Positions 1 through 8,565 of a DNA stretch of 44,515 nt are shown here, piece after piece; within the stretch, counting starts at the first letter, position 1; each line of letters begins with the position of its first letter. Origin of the DNA: QNFN01 sp964195335 (lineage in GTDB: Bacteria > Pseudomonadota > Gammaproteobacteria > QNFN01); NCBI GenBank assembly GCA_964195335.1, contig CAXMPC010000045.1:1-44515 (forward strand). The letters run 5' to 3'. The position numbers were made by a program, and so were the translations under genes. A model generated the notes under the pieces. The model searched no databases and was not told the DNA's origin. It worked only from the letters and a program-made list of their open reading frames with translations.

Positions 1-313
1 ATATCCATCCTATGCAAATGGCCTTTACCGCATCGGCGAATTGGCAATGTACTCGATCGACGCGCTCTGCAGGCGGTCAGAAGCATTGCAGCAGACCGCC
101 CAGGCCAACAGCCGGTTTGTTGGCCTGAACCCGCTGGATGCCATTCGGCTGGGCCTGACAGATGGTGGCAAAGCCCGGGTCCGCCAGGGTGGAAATGAGG
201 CTGAGCTGGAAGTCCGGTTCAATGACCGGGTGCCGGAGGGCGGCGCATGGCTGCGCAGTGGAACCGGCGAGCTTGGACAGGCGGTTGCACCTGTCATCGT
301 GGAGGTGGCCTGA
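1..313 (+). CDS. nuoG: NADH-quinone oxidoreductase subunit G, C-terminal fragment
   Basis: This is the 3' end of a gene cut by the left edge, read in the frame that starts at base 2, with about 103 residues left before the TGA. It is identified mainly by position, directly upstream of nuoH with a TGATG stop/start overlap. The remaining sequence also looks like the C-terminal molybdopterin-dinucleotide-binding-like domain of NuoG: it has the NSRFVGLNPLDA segment and a small beta-rich tail with charged strands. NuoG carries iron-sulfur clusters in the peripheral arm of complex I, but none of the cluster-binding region is in this window. No sign of decay is visible. Confidence 0.85.
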   Translation, partial: YPSYANGLYRIGELAMYSIDALCRRSEALQQTAQANSRFVGLNPLDAIRLGLTDGGKARVRQGGNEAELEVRFNDRVPEGGAWLRSGTGELGQAVAPVIVEVA

Positions 314-1335
314 TGTCCGAAACCTTATGGGATCAGATGATCTATTTCATCATCCTGATTTTGAAAATTGTCGCAGTGGTGCTTCCGCTGATCATAGCGG
401 TTGCGTACTACACCTACATGGAGCGCAAGGTTATCGGCTACATGCAGGTACGCATCGGACCGAATCGGGTCGGCCCACGCGGCCTCCTGCAACCGATCGC
501 CGACGCTTTGAAACTGATGTTCAAGGAGATCATTCTCCCGACGAACTCCAACCGCTTCCTGTTCATCATCGCCCCGGTGCTGTCGATCGCTCCGGCGCTG
601 GCTGCCTGGGCGGTGATTCCGTTCAACGAGACCTGGGTACTGGCCGATATCGACGCCAGCCTGCTCTACATCCTCGCCCTGACCTCCTTCGGGGTCTACG
701 GCGTGATCATCGCCGGTTGGGCCTCGAACTCGAAGTACGCCTTGCTCGGGGCCATGCGCTCTGCCGCGCAGATGGTCTCCTACGAGATCGCCATGGGTTT
801 CGCGCTGGTCGGCGTCCTGATTGCCGGTGGCAGCCTCAATCTTGGCGACATCGTTCAGGCGCAGTCGGGCAGTGTCTTGCACTGGTTCTGGTTGCCGCTG
901 TTCCCGCTGCTGATGGTCTACTTCATCTCCGGCGTCGCCGAGACCAACCGCGCGCCGTTCGACGTCGCCGAGGGCGAGTCGGAGATTGTCGCCGGTTTCC
1001 ACGTCGAATACTCGGGCATGACCTTTGCGGTCTTTTTCCTGGCCGAATACGCCAACATGATCCTGATCGCTGCGCTGACTTCGGTCATGTTCTTCGGCGG
1101 TTGGCTGTCGCCGTTCCAGGGCATTCCGCTGCTCGGCGAGCCGAGTCTGTTCTGGTTCCTGCTCAAGACCGCCTTCTTCATGTTCTGCTTCCTCTGGTTC
1201 CGCGCTACCTTCCCGCGTTATCGCTATGACCAGATCATGCGACTGGGCTGGAAGGTGTTCATCCCGATCACGATCGTCTGGCTGCTGGTGGTAGCGCTGG
1301 CTGTGGTCGTGGAACTCCCCTGGTGGTTCGACTGA
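313..1335 (+). CDS. nuoH: NADH-quinone oxidoreductase subunit H
   Basis: A 340-residue polytopic inner-membrane protein that joins the peripheral arm to the membrane arm of complex I and forms much of the quinone channel. Diagnostic family stretches are visible: YYTYMERKVIGYMQVRIGPN near residues 35-55, GPRGLLQPIADALKLMFKE just after it, and ETNRAPFDVAEGESEIVAGF near 212-231 in the acidic loop facing the quinone site. About eight hydrophobic segments are present, and length is normal for the family. The ATG at 313 overlaps the nuoG TGA by one base. An upstream in-frame ATG at 247 lies inside nuoG and is not used by known homologues, so 313 is preferred. Confidence 0.97.
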   Translation: MSETLWDQMIYFIILILKIVAVVLPLIIAVAYYTYMERKVIGYMQVRIGPNRVGPRGLLQPIADALKLMFKEIILPTNSNRFLFIIAPVLSIAPALAAWAVIPFNETWVLADIDASLLYILALTSFGVYGVIIAGWASNSKYALLGAMRSAAQMVSYEIAMGFALVGVLIAGGSLNLGDIVQAQSGSVLHWFWLPLFPLLMVYFISGVAETNRAPFDVAEGESEIVAGFHVEYSGMTFAVFFLAEYANMILIAALTSVMFFGGWLSPFQGIPLLGEPSLFWFLLKTAFFMFCFLWFRATFPRYRYDQIMRLGWKVFIPITIVWLLVVALAVVVELPWWFD

Positions 1336-1348
1336 GGGGGCCGCAGAA

Positions 1349-1837
1349 ATGACCGCAATAGCCAACTACTTCAGAAGCCTGCTCCTGCTCGAACTGCTCA
1401 AGGGCTTGCGCCTTACCGGGCGTTACTTCTTCGCCCGCAAGTTCACGGTGCAGTACCCGGAAGAGAAGACCCCGCAGTCGAACCGCTTCCGCGGCATCCA
1501 CGCGCTGCGTCGCTACGCCAACGGCGAGGAGCGCTGCATCGCCTGTAAACTGTGCGAGGCGGTCTGCCCGGCGCTGGCGATCACCATCGAGGCGGAACCG
1601 CGTGACGACGGTCAGCGTCGTACCACGCTCTACGACGTCGACCTGTTCAAGTGCGTCTACTGCGGCTTCTGCGAAGAGGCCTGCCCGGTCGACGCTATCG
1701 TGCTGACCCGGGTTTTCGAAGTCGCCTTCGACCGCCGCGGGCAGAACATCATGACCAAGCAGAAACTGCTGACCATGGGCGACGAGCACGAGACGCAGAT
1801 CGCCGCCGACCGCACCGACGACGCCCGGTTCCGCTGA
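1349..1837 (+). CDS. nuoI: NADH-quinone oxidoreductase subunit I, 2x[4Fe-4S] ferredoxin-like
   Basis: A 162-residue subunit that carries the two tetranuclear clusters (N6a and N6b) passing electrons towards N2 and quinone. Two complete cluster motifs are visible: Cys63-x2-Cys66-x2-Cys69-x3-Cys73-Pro and Cys102-x2-Cys105-x2-Cys108-x3-Cys112-Pro. The N-terminal 30 residues form the amphipathic helix typical of the family, which anchors the subunit on NuoH. The gene starts 13 bases after nuoH stops, behind a GGGGG-rich stretch that can act as the ribosome binding site. No key cysteine is missing. Confidence 0.97.
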   Translation: MTAIANYFRSLLLLELLKGLRLTGRYFFARKFTVQYPEEKTPQSNRFRGIHALRRYANGEERCIACKLCEAVCPALAITIEAEPRDDGQRRTTLYDVDLFKCVYCGFCEEACPVDAIVLTRVFEVAFDRRGQNIMTKQKLLTMGDEHETQIAADRTDDARFR

Positions 1838-1862
1838 GCCGGCACGACAGGAACGAATGACG

Positions 1863-2468
1863 ATGGGCTTCGATACGCTGGTTTTCTATGTCTTCGCCGC
1901 GGTGCTGGTGTTCGCCGCGCTGCGCGTCATTACCGCCCGCAACCCGGTCCACGCGGTTCTGTTCCTGGTGCTGGCATTTCTCAACAGTGCCGGTCTCTGG
2001 GTGCTGCTCGAAGCCGAGTTCCTGGCCATGACCCTGGTGCTGGTCTACGTCGGCGCGGTGATGGTGTTGTTCCTGTTCGTGGTCATGATGCTCGACATCA
2101 ACCTGACCGAGATGCGCGCCGGCATGCGTCGTTTTGCGCCGCTCGGTATCGCTGTCGGTGTGGTGCTGGTGGTGGAGATGGTGCTAATCGTGCGCTCCAG
2201 CGCCTTCAGCCCGGACAAGGTCGGTGGCCCGGTGCGCCATGCCGCCGATTACAGCAACACCAAGGCTTTGGGCAGCGTGCTCTACACCGATTACGTCTAT
2301 GCCTTCGAAATCGCTGCGGTGATCCTGGTGCTGGCGATCATCGCCGCCATCGCGCTGACGCTGCGCAAGCGGCCCGAAACGCGTTACCAGGATCCGGCAC
2401 GGCAGGTGAGCGTGCGGCGCGAGGATCGCGTCCGGCTGATCAAGATGCCGGCCGAGAAACGCGGTTAA
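1863..2468 (+). CDS. nuoJ: NADH-quinone oxidoreductase subunit J
   Basis: An integral membrane subunit of about 201 residues with five predicted helices. The family core is clear: LRVITARNPVHAVLFLVLAF in the first third, then LVYVGAVMVLFLFVVMMLDI, which is the TM3 pi-bulge region implicated in coupling. The C-terminal tail from about residue 175 is basic and cytoplasmic. Two ATG codons lie six bases apart (1857 and 1863). The AGGAA at 1849-1853 is nine bases from the second but only three from the first, and MGFDTLVFYVF lines up with family N-termini, so 1863 is chosen; 1857 remains possible. Confidence 0.95.
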   Translation: MGFDTLVFYVFAAVLVFAALRVITARNPVHAVLFLVLAFLNSAGLWVLLEAEFLAMTLVLVYVGAVMVLFLFVVMMLDINLTEMRAGMRRFAPLGIAVGVVLVVEMVLIVRSSAFSPDKVGGPVRHAADYSNTKALGSVLYTDYVYAFEIAAVILVLAIIAAIALTLRKRPETRYQDPARQVSVRREDRVRLIKMPAEKRG

Positions 2469-2493
2469 CGGATAGAACCTTAGGGGACTGGCC

Positions 2494-2799
2494 ATGCTGG
2501 CACTGACCGATTACCTGACGCTGGGCGCCATCCTGTTCAGCATCGCCGTGGTGGGGATCTTCCTCAACCGCCGCAACCTGATCGTATTACTGATGGCAAT
2601 CGAGTTGATGCTGCTCGCCGTCAACATGAACTTTATCGCCTTCTCCCACTTCCTCGACAACATTGATGGCCAGGTGTTCGTCTTCTTCATCCTCACTGTG
2701 GCGGCGGCCGAGGCGGCGATCGGGCTGGCAATCCTGATCGTGGTGTTCCGCAACCGGCGCACGATCAACGTCAACGATCTCGACCTGATGAAGGGCTAG
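2494..2799 (+). CDS. nuoK: NADH-quinone oxidoreductase subunit K
   Basis: A 101-residue subunit with three membrane helices, the usual length for NuoK (MrpC-like). The two buried glutamates of the proton path are present: Glu37 in LLMAIELMLLAVNMN and Glu73 in LTVAAAEAAIGLAI. The AGGGGA at 2482-2487 gives a good ribosome binding site for the ATG at 2494. nuoL starts four bases after the stop, which suggests coupled translation. Nothing unusual is seen. Confidence 0.97.
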   Translation: MLALTDYLTLGAILFSIAVVGIFLNRRNLIVLLMAIELMLLAVNMNFIAFSHFLDNIDGQVFVFFILTVAAAEAAIGLAILIVVFRNRRTINVNDLDLMKG

Positions 2800-2803
2800 G
2801 GGC

Positions 2804-4792
2804 ATGGAGAACGTCTACCTCGCAACCGTTCTCGCACCGCTGGTGGGGGCGCTCGTCGCCGGCCTCGGTGGACGCTGGCTCAGCCGCCGCGCTTCACACT
2901 GGGTCACCATCATTGGCGTGGGCATCGCCTTCCTGCTCTCGTTGGTCGCGATCAAGCACCATATCGTCGATGGCGCGGCGGCGTTCAATGGCAGCATCTA
3001 TACGTGGATGGTCAGCGACGGCATCACTTTTGAGATCGGCTTCCTGGTCGACCGCCTGACCGTGCTGATGATGGGCGTGGTGACTTTCGTCTCGCTGATG
3101 GTGCACATCTACACCATCGGTTACATGGCCGATGACGAACACAACTGGCCCAAGGAGAGCCTCGCCGGCAGCAACAGCTACCAGCGCTTTTTCGCCTACA
3201 TTTCGCTATTCACCTTCTCCATGCTGATGCTGGTGATGGCCAACAATTTCCTGCAGCTGTTCTTCGGCTGGGAGGCGGTGGGTCTGGTCTCCTACCTGCT
3301 GATCGGCTTCTGGTCGGTGCGCGAGTCGGCGATTTTCGCCAACCTCAAGGCGTTCCTGGTCAACCGTGTCGGCGACTTCGGCTTCCTGCTCGGCATCGCC
3401 TGCGTGGTGATGTTCACCAATACCCTCGACTACGCCGAGGTGTTCGCCGCCGCTCCGGGGCTGGTCGGTGAGACCATCAAGGTGATCCCCGGCTACGACT
3501 GGTCGGTGTTGACGTTGATCTGCATCCTGCTGTTCGTCGGCGCCATGGGCAAATCAGCGCAGGTACCGCTACACGTCTGGCTGCCTGACTCGATGGAGGG
3601 TCCGACACCGATCTCCGCACTGATCCACGCGGCGACCATGGTCACCGCCGGCATCTTCATGGTCGCGCGCATGTCGCCGCTCTTCGAGTTCAGCGAGACG
3701 GCGCTGAGCGTGGTCATGGTGATCGGCGCCATCACGGCATTCTTCATGGGTCTGCTTGGCGTGGTGCAGAATGACATCAAGCGCGTGGTGGCCTACTCGA
3801 CCCTGTCGCAGCTTGGCTATATGACTGTCGCCCTGGGAGCCTCGGCCTACTCGGCGGCGATCTTCCACCTGATGACTCACGCCTTCTTTAAGGCGCTGCT
3901 GTTCCTCGCTGCCGGCTCGGTGATCATCGCCATGCACCACGAGCAGGACATCCGCAAGATGGGTGGCCTGAAGAAGTACATGCCGATTACCTACTGGACC
4001 TCGCTGGTTGGCTCGCTGGCCCTGATCGGCTTCCCTGGGTTCTCCGGCTTTTTCTCCAAGGACGGCATCATCGAGGCGGTGCATCACTCGACGCTGCCCG
4101 GTTCCGGCATCGCCTACGCGGCTGTACTGACCGGGGTGTTCATCACCGCGCTCTACACCTTCCGCATGTTCTTCCTGGTATTCCATACCAGGGAGCGCAT
4201 GGACGAGCACACCCGCGAACACCTGCACGAAACCCCGGCCGTGGTCACCCTGCCACTGATCCTGCTGGCGATCCCGTCGGTTGTGATCGGTTACCTGACC
4301 GTTGGCCCGGTGCTGTTCGGTGGCTACTTCGGCGAGGCGATCTTCGTGCTGCCGGTGCACGATGTCCTCGGCCAGATTGGCGCCGACTTCCACGGGCCGT
4401 TCGCGTTCATGCTGCATGGCCTGATGGCACCGCCCTTCTGGTTGGCGATGGCCGGCCTGGCGACGGCCTGGTATGTCTACACCCAGCGACCGCAAATTGC
4501 CGAATCGATGGCGCAGCGCTTTCCGCGCCTGCACGCCGCACTGCTCAACAAGTACGGCTTCGACGACTTCAACCAGGCGGTGTTCGCCGGTGGTGGCCGC
4601 AGCATCGGCAATCGGCTGTGGCAGAGCGGTGACGTCGGCCTGATCGACAACCTGGTTATTGATGGCTCGGCCAGCGCGATCGCCTGGTTCGCCGGTGTCG
4701 CGCGTCGAATTCAATCGGGCTACCTGTATCACTACGCCTTCGCCATGATCATCGGACTGGTGGTGGCGGTCGGCTGGTTCGCGCTCGGCTGA
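2804..4792 (+). CDS. nuoL: NADH-quinone oxidoreductase subunit L, antiporter-like
   Basis: A 662-residue distal membrane-arm subunit with the antiporter fold. Key charged residues are present: Glu157 in FFGWEAVGLVSYLLIGFW (counterpart of E. coli Glu144) and Lys250 in MGKSAQVPLHVWLPDSMEGP (counterpart of Lys229). A further conserved block at about residues 325-355 carries QNDIKRVVAYSTLSQLGYM. The C-terminal part, from about 525, contains the long lateral amphipathic helix and final transmembrane segment, so the protein is full length. It is one of the three putative proton-pumping subunits with NuoM and NuoN. Confidence 0.97.
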   Translation: MENVYLATVLAPLVGALVAGLGGRWLSRRASHWVTIIGVGIAFLLSLVAIKHHIVDGAAAFNGSIYTWMVSDGITFEIGFLVDRLTVLMMGVVTFVSLMVHIYTIGYMADDEHNWPKESLAGSNSYQRFFAYISLFTFSMLMLVMANNFLQLFFGWEAVGLVSYLLIGFWSVRESAIFANLKAFLVNRVGDFGFLLGIACVVMFTNTLDYAEVFAAAPGLVGETIKVIPGYDWSVLTLICILLFVGAMGKSAQVPLHVWLPDSMEGPTPISALIHAATMVTAGIFMVARMSPLFEFSETALSVVMVIGAITAFFMGLLGVVQNDIKRVVAYSTLSQLGYMTVALGASAYSAAIFHLMTHAFFKALLFLAAGSVIIAMHHEQDIRKMGGLKKYMPITYWTSLVGSLALIGFPGFSGFFSKDGIIEAVHHSTLPGSGIAYAAVLTGVFITALYTFRMFFLVFHTRERMDEHTREHLHETPAVVTLPLILLAIPSVVIGYLTVGPVLFGGYFGEAIFVLPVHDVLGQIGADFHGPFAFMLHGLMAPPFWLAMAGLATAWYVYTQRPQIAESMAQRFPRLHAALLNKYGFDDFNQAVFAGGGRSIGNRLWQSGDVGLIDNLVIDGSASAIAWFAGVARRIQSGYLYHYAFAMIIGLVVAVGWFALG

Positions 4793-4814
4793 GCGGGGAA
4801 GAGGATAGAAATCG

Positions 4815-6332
4815 ATGTCTGCTGGGTTCCCCATTCTTAGCCTCTGCATCTGGCTGCCGATCGTCGGCGGATTCGCGGTGCTCTTCTTCGGTGGCGACGA
4901 CAATGCCGAACGCACGCGCCGTCTGGCACTGGCGGTCTCGGTACTGGCCTTCCTCGTCACCGTGCCACTCTTCTCCGATTTTGACAGCAGCACCGCGGCC
5001 ATGCAGTTCGGCGAGCGTAAGCCGTGGATAGAGAGTTTCAAGATCGAGTACTTTCTCGGTATCGACGGCATCTCGATGCCGCTGATACTGCTGACTACAT
5101 TCACCACCGTACTGGTGGTGCTGGCTGGCTGGGAGGTGATCCAGAAGCGGGTCGCGCAGTACATGGGCGCTTTTCTGATCATGGAAGGGCTGATGATCGG
5201 CGTCTTTTCGTCGCTAGACGCCATGCTTTTCTACGTCTTCTGGGAAGCGATGCTGATCCCGATGTTCCTGATCATCGGCATCTGGGGCGGCCCCAGACGG
5301 GTCTACGCGACCATCAAGTTCTTCCTCTACACTTTCTTCGGCTCGGTGTTCATGCTGGTCGCACTGATCTACATGTACCTGCAGTCCGGCAGTTTCTCGA
5401 TTCTCGATTTCCATGCCCTGCCGTTGGCCATGGGTGCGCAGATCCTGATCTTCCTCGCCTTCCTGATCGCCTTCGGCGTCAAGGTGCCGATGTGGCCGGT
5501 GCACACCTGGCTGCCGGATGCTCACGTCGAGGCGCCGACCGGCGGTTCGGTCATCCTGGCGGCGATCCTGCTCAAGCTCGGTGGCTACGGCTTCCTGCGT
5601 TTCAGCCTGCCGATCACCCCGGATGCCAGCCACAGCCTCGACTGGCTGGTGATCGCCCTGTCGTTGATCGCGGTGGTCTACATCGGCCTGGTAGCGCTGG
5701 TGCAGAAGGACATGAAAAAGCTGATCGCCTACTCTTCGATCGCTCACATGGGCTTTGTCACCCTCGGTTTTTTCGTCGTCTTCGGCATCCTGGAGAAGAC
5801 CGGCTCGGTCCAGGGCGCCCAACTCGGTATCGAGGGCGGCATGGTGCAGATGGTGTCGCACGGTTTCATCTCCAGTGCGCTGTTCCTCTGCGTCGGCGTT
5901 ATGTACGACCGCCTGCACAGCCGGCAGATCGGCGACTACGGCGGTGTCGCCAACACCATGCCATTGTTCGCCGGCTTCATGGTGTTGTTCGCCATGGCCA
6001 ACGCCGGCCTGCCCGGAACTTCGGGCTTCGTTGGTGAGTTCATGGTCATCCTGTCGAGTTTCAAGGCCAACGTCTGGTTCGCCTTCCTTGCGGCGATGAC
6101 GCTGATCCTGGGCGCCGGCTACACGCTGTGGCTGGTCAAGCGCGTGATCTTTGGCGAGGTGCGCAACGAGGGCGTGGCTACGCTCAAGGACATTAACGCA
6201 CGTGAGACCGTGATCCTCGGCGTGCTAGCTGTCGCAGTGCTTGGCCTCGGCCTGTATCCGGCGCCGCTGGTCGACGTCATGCACGCCAGCATCGACAACC
6301 TGATCCAGCACGTAATCCAGTCGAAGCTGTGA
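4815..6332 (+). CDS. nuoM: NADH-quinone oxidoreductase subunit M, antiporter-like
   Basis: A 505-residue antiporter-like membrane subunit. Glu144 lies in YVFWEAMLIPMFLIIGIWGG at the same number as the essential E. coli glutamate. Lys223 lies in GVKVPMWPVHTWLPDAHVEA, followed by the signature APTGGSVILAAILLKLGGYG. A later block, KDMKKLIAYSSIAHMGFVTL, matches the second half of the antiporter repeat. The start ATG follows a GAAGAGGATA purine tract by a normal distance. It sits 22 bases after nuoL and 28 bases before nuoN, in the canonical order. Confidence 0.97.
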   Translation: MSAGFPILSLCIWLPIVGGFAVLFFGGDDNAERTRRLALAVSVLAFLVTVPLFSDFDSSTAAMQFGERKPWIESFKIEYFLGIDGISMPLILLTTFTTVLVVLAGWEVIQKRVAQYMGAFLIMEGLMIGVFSSLDAMLFYVFWEAMLIPMFLIIGIWGGPRRVYATIKFFLYTFFGSVFMLVALIYMYLQSGSFSILDFHALPLAMGAQILIFLAFLIAFGVKVPMWPVHTWLPDAHVEAPTGGSVILAAILLKLGGYGFLRFSLPITPDASHSLDWLVIALSLIAVVYIGLVALVQKDMKKLIAYSSIAHMGFVTLGFFVVFGILEKTGSVQGAQLGIEGGMVQMVSHGFISSALFLCVGVMYDRLHSRQIGDYGGVANTMPLFAGFMVLFAMANAGLPGTSGFVGEFMVILSSFKANVWFAFLAAMTLILGAGYTLWLVKRVIFGEVRNEGVATLKDINARETVILGVLAVAVLGLGLYPAPLVDVMHASIDNLIQHVIQSKL

Positions 6333-6360
6333 CCGTACGCTTCGCCGACAGGAACCGACG

Positions 6361-7797
6361 ATGAGTTTCCAGATTCCCGCTTTCGCCCTGGCGCTGCCCG
6401 AGATCATCGTCCTGACGATGGCCTGCACCATCCTGGTCATCGACCTCTACATTTCCGAGGAGCGACGCAGCCTGACCTACCTGCTGACCCAACTGACGTT
6501 GGTCATCGCCGCGCTGGCGACCCTCGGGGGCATCCCGGCAGAACCGCAGGTCACCTTCGCCGGCACCTTCGTTCGCGACGCCATGGGTGACTTGCTCAAG
6601 GCGTTCATCTACCTGATGGTGATCGGCGTCTTCCTCTACTCCAAGGACTACCTGCGCGCGCGACGCCTGTTCACCGGCGAGTTCCACGTCACCGGCCTGT
6701 TCGGCGTGCTCGGCATGATGGTCATGGTCTCAGCACACAGTCTGCTGACCGTCTATCTTGGCCTCGAGTTGCTGTCTCTGTCGCTCTACGCCTTGGTCGC
6801 CTACGATCGTGATTCGCTGCCGGCAACCGAGGCGGCGATGAAGTACTTCGTCCTCGGCGCACTTGCCTCCGGCCTGCTTCTCTACGGCATGTCGATGCTC
6901 TACGGAGCCACTGGCACGCTCGACCTGGCAATCCTTGCCGAGCGGGTTGCCGGCGGTACCCAGGGCGACCCGGTGCTGGTATTCGGCATCGCCTTCGTCG
7001 TCGCCGGGCTCGCCTTCAAACTCGGCGCGGTGCCGTTCCACATGTACCTGCCGGACGTCTACCATGGCGCGCCAACCGCGGTCACCGTCTACATTGGCAC
7101 CGCGCCCAAGATCGCCGCTTTTGCCCTGACCATGCGCGTCCTGGCTGAGGGACTGGCCCCGCTGCATGCCGACTGGCAGCAGATGCTGGTGGTGCTGGCG
7201 GTGCTGTCACTGGCACTCGGCAACGTGGTCGCCATCGCCCAGACCAACATCAAACGGATGTTCGCCTATTCGACCATCTCCCACGTCGGCTTTATCCTGC
7301 TCGGCATCCTGGCCGGGACGCCAGAGGGCTACGCCGGGGCGATGTTCTACGCCATCACTTACGCGCTGACCGCACTCGGCGGCTTCGGCATGATCCTGCT
7401 GCTGACCCGCCAGGGATTCGAGGCCGACAACCTCGACGATTTCCGTGGCCTCAACGAGCGCAGTCCATGGTTCGCCTTCATGATGCTGCTGGTGATCTTC
7501 TCCATGGCCGGCGTACCGCCGACGGTCGGCTTCTACGCCAAGCTGTCGGTGCTGCAGGCGGTGATCCAGGTCGATATGGTCTGGCTGGCCATCGTCGCCG
7601 TGCTGTTCTCGGTTGTCGGTGCCTTCTACTATCTGCGCGTAATCAAGCTGATGTACTTCGACGAAGTAGAGGATCGCAGCCCGCTGGCAGCGGCGCCCGA
7701 CCTGCGTCTGGCACTGTCGCTGAATGGGCTCGCCGTACTTCTGCTCGGACTGTTCCCGGGCGGTTTGATGGCCCTCTGCCTGGGGGCTTTGAGCTGA
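6361..7797 (+). CDS. nuoN: NADH-quinone oxidoreductase subunit N, antiporter-like
   Basis: A 478-residue antiporter-like subunit that ends the nuo operon. Glu136 in YLGLELLSLSLYALVAYDRD and Lys220 in FKLGAVPFHMYLPDVYHGAP match the conserved pair in E. coli NuoN (Glu133 and Lys217). A second lysine-containing helix follows (GTAPKIAAFALTMR), and QTNIKRMFAYSTISHVGFIL carries the second-half signature. An AGGAA precedes the ATG by six bases. No terminator hairpin is visible between the stop and the tRNA promoter 24 bases downstream, so transcription may run through the tRNA to the terminator at 7961. Confidence 0.97.
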   Translation: MSFQIPAFALALPEIIVLTMACTILVIDLYISEERRSLTYLLTQLTLVIAALATLGGIPAEPQVTFAGTFVRDAMGDLLKAFIYLMVIGVFLYSKDYLRARRLFTGEFHVTGLFGVLGMMVMVSAHSLLTVYLGLELLSLSLYALVAYDRDSLPATEAAMKYFVLGALASGLLLYGMSMLYGATGTLDLAILAERVAGGTQGDPVLVFGIAFVVAGLAFKLGAVPFHMYLPDVYHGAPTAVTVYIGTAPKIAAFALTMRVLAEGLAPLHADWQQMLVVLAVLSLALGNVVAIAQTNIKRMFAYSTISHVGFILLGILAGTPEGYAGAMFYAITYALTALGGFGMILLLTRQGFEADNLDDFRGLNERSPWFAFMMLLVIFSMAGVPPTVGFYAKLSVLQAVIQVDMVWLAIVAVLFSVVGAFYYLRVIKLMYFDEVEDRSPLAAAPDLRLALSLNGLAVLLLGLFPGGLMALCLGALS

Positions 7798-7821
7798 ATT
7801 CACGCGGACCTGCGATTCCGG

Positions 7822-7850
7822 TTGTATTAACCGGGGGCCGTGGGTACAAT
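7822..7850 (+). promoter_or_regulatory. Putative sigma-70 promoter of the initiator tRNA gene
   Basis: TTGTAT (7822-7827) and TACAAT (7845-7850) are separated by 17 bases. The -10 matches the consensus at five of six positions; the -35 has only the leading TTG. Transcription would begin near 7857, a few bases before the mature tRNA 5' end. Placement makes it the likely promoter for the tRNA gene and, by readthrough, rimP-nusA. This is a motif call only. Confidence 0.55.
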
Positions 7851-7863
7851 TCGCATCCGTTGT

Positions 7864-7940
<77 letters not shown>

Positions 7941-7960
7941 AGCATTACGGTGGACCGAGA

Positions 7961-7986
7961 AAAGCCCCGTTTCGACGGGGCTTTTT
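7961..7986 (+). terminator. Rho-independent terminator after the initiator tRNA
   Basis: AAAGCCCCGT (7961-7970), a TTCG loop and ACGGGGCTTT form a perfect ten-pair stem ending in a run of five T. It lies 20 bases after the tRNA CCA end and would separate most tRNA transcripts from the rimP operon. Confidence 0.88.
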
Positions 7987-7992
7987 GTTAGG

Positions 7993-8024
7993 TGCCAGGG
8001 GCGTCGCGGACGTTTCTCCTGGCA
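7993..8024 (+). other. Leader hairpin upstream of rimP
   Basis: TGCCAGG (7993-7999) pairs with CCTGGCA (8018-8024). Inside the loop CGTC (8002-8005) pairs with GACG (8009-8012), giving a nested two-part hairpin. It lies between two terminator-like structures in the rimP leader. It has no U-run, so it is not itself a terminator; an RNA processing or attenuation role is inferred only. Confidence 0.5.
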
Positions 8025-8035
8025 GCGTGCTTAGG

Positions 8036-8061
8036 AAGGGCCACAGGCCCTTTATTTGTTT
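8036..8061 (+). terminator. Second terminator-like hairpin (attenuator candidate) before rimP
   Basis: AAGGGCC (8036-8042) and GGCCCTT (8046-8052) form a seven-pair stem with a three-base loop, followed by the T-rich tract TTTATTTGTTT. The U-tract is interrupted, which suggests partial termination. It ends 12 bases before the chosen rimP ATG, so it could set how much transcription enters rimP-nusA-infB. Confidence 0.6.
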
Positions 8062-8073
8062 GTGCGGGACGCG

Positions 8074-8565
8074 ATGCGACAGGCGCCGGCAAAACTGCGT
8101 GAGTTGATCGAGCCGATAGTCGAAGGGCTCGGTTACGAGGCGGTTGGCATCGAGTTGCTGCCGCAAGGCGGACACGAATTGCTGCGTATCTACATCGACC
8201 GGAAAGAGGGCGTCACCATTCACGACTGCGAACAGGTCAGCCACCAGGTCAGCGGCATGCTCGATGTCGACGACCCGATCCGTGGTGATTACACCCTTGA
8301 GGTGTCGTCACCGGGAATCGATCGACCCCTGTTCCGTCGCGACGATTTCGCCCGCTTCGCCGGGAAGCGTGCCAAGGTGAAGCTCAGTGCGCCGCGTGAC
8401 GGGCGCGCACGTTATACCGCGCTGTTGCGCGGGCTCGACGGCGACGAAGTGCTGCTCGAGGTGGATGGCGAGGCCCTGCGCGTCGCCTTCGACGAGATCG
8501 ACCAGGCGCGCCTGGTGGCAGACCCTCGGCCTGGCCGGGGGCAATCTGGAGAGTCAGAGGGATGA
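8074..8565 (+). CDS. rimP: Ribosome maturation factor RimP
   Basis: A 163-residue cytoplasmic factor for 30S subunit maturation. Family hallmarks are visible: an N-terminal alpha/beta domain with EPIVEGLGYEAVGIELL, then DCEQVSHQVSGMLDVDDPI and the signature LEVSSPGIDRPLF near residues 78-90, followed by a C-terminal SH3-like domain. The ATG at 8074 is preferred because its protein begins where homologues begin. In-frame TTG (8056) and GTG (8062) lie in or beside the U-tract of the upstream hairpin and lack a ribosome binding site. The stop overlaps the nusA start (ATGA), so the two are translationally coupled. Confidence 0.95.
   Translation: MRQAPAKLRELIEPIVEGLGYEAVGIELLPQGGHELLRIYIDRKEGVTIHDCEQVSHQVSGMLDVDDPIRGDYTLEVSSPGIDRPLFRRDDFARFAGKRAKVKLSAPRDGRARYTALLRGLDGDEVLLEVDGEALRVAFDEIDQARLVADPRPGRGQSGESEG

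Noticed and set aside
3569..5224. Long antisense open frame opposite nuoL/nuoM
   Set aside because: Its composition is the mirror of membrane-protein codons, there is no domain or ribosome binding site, and the plus strand encodes intact Nuo subunits.
8056..8073. Upstream TTG or GTG start for rimP
   Set aside because: These codons lie in or beside the U-tract of a terminator-like hairpin, lack a ribosome binding site and add residues not seen in homologues.
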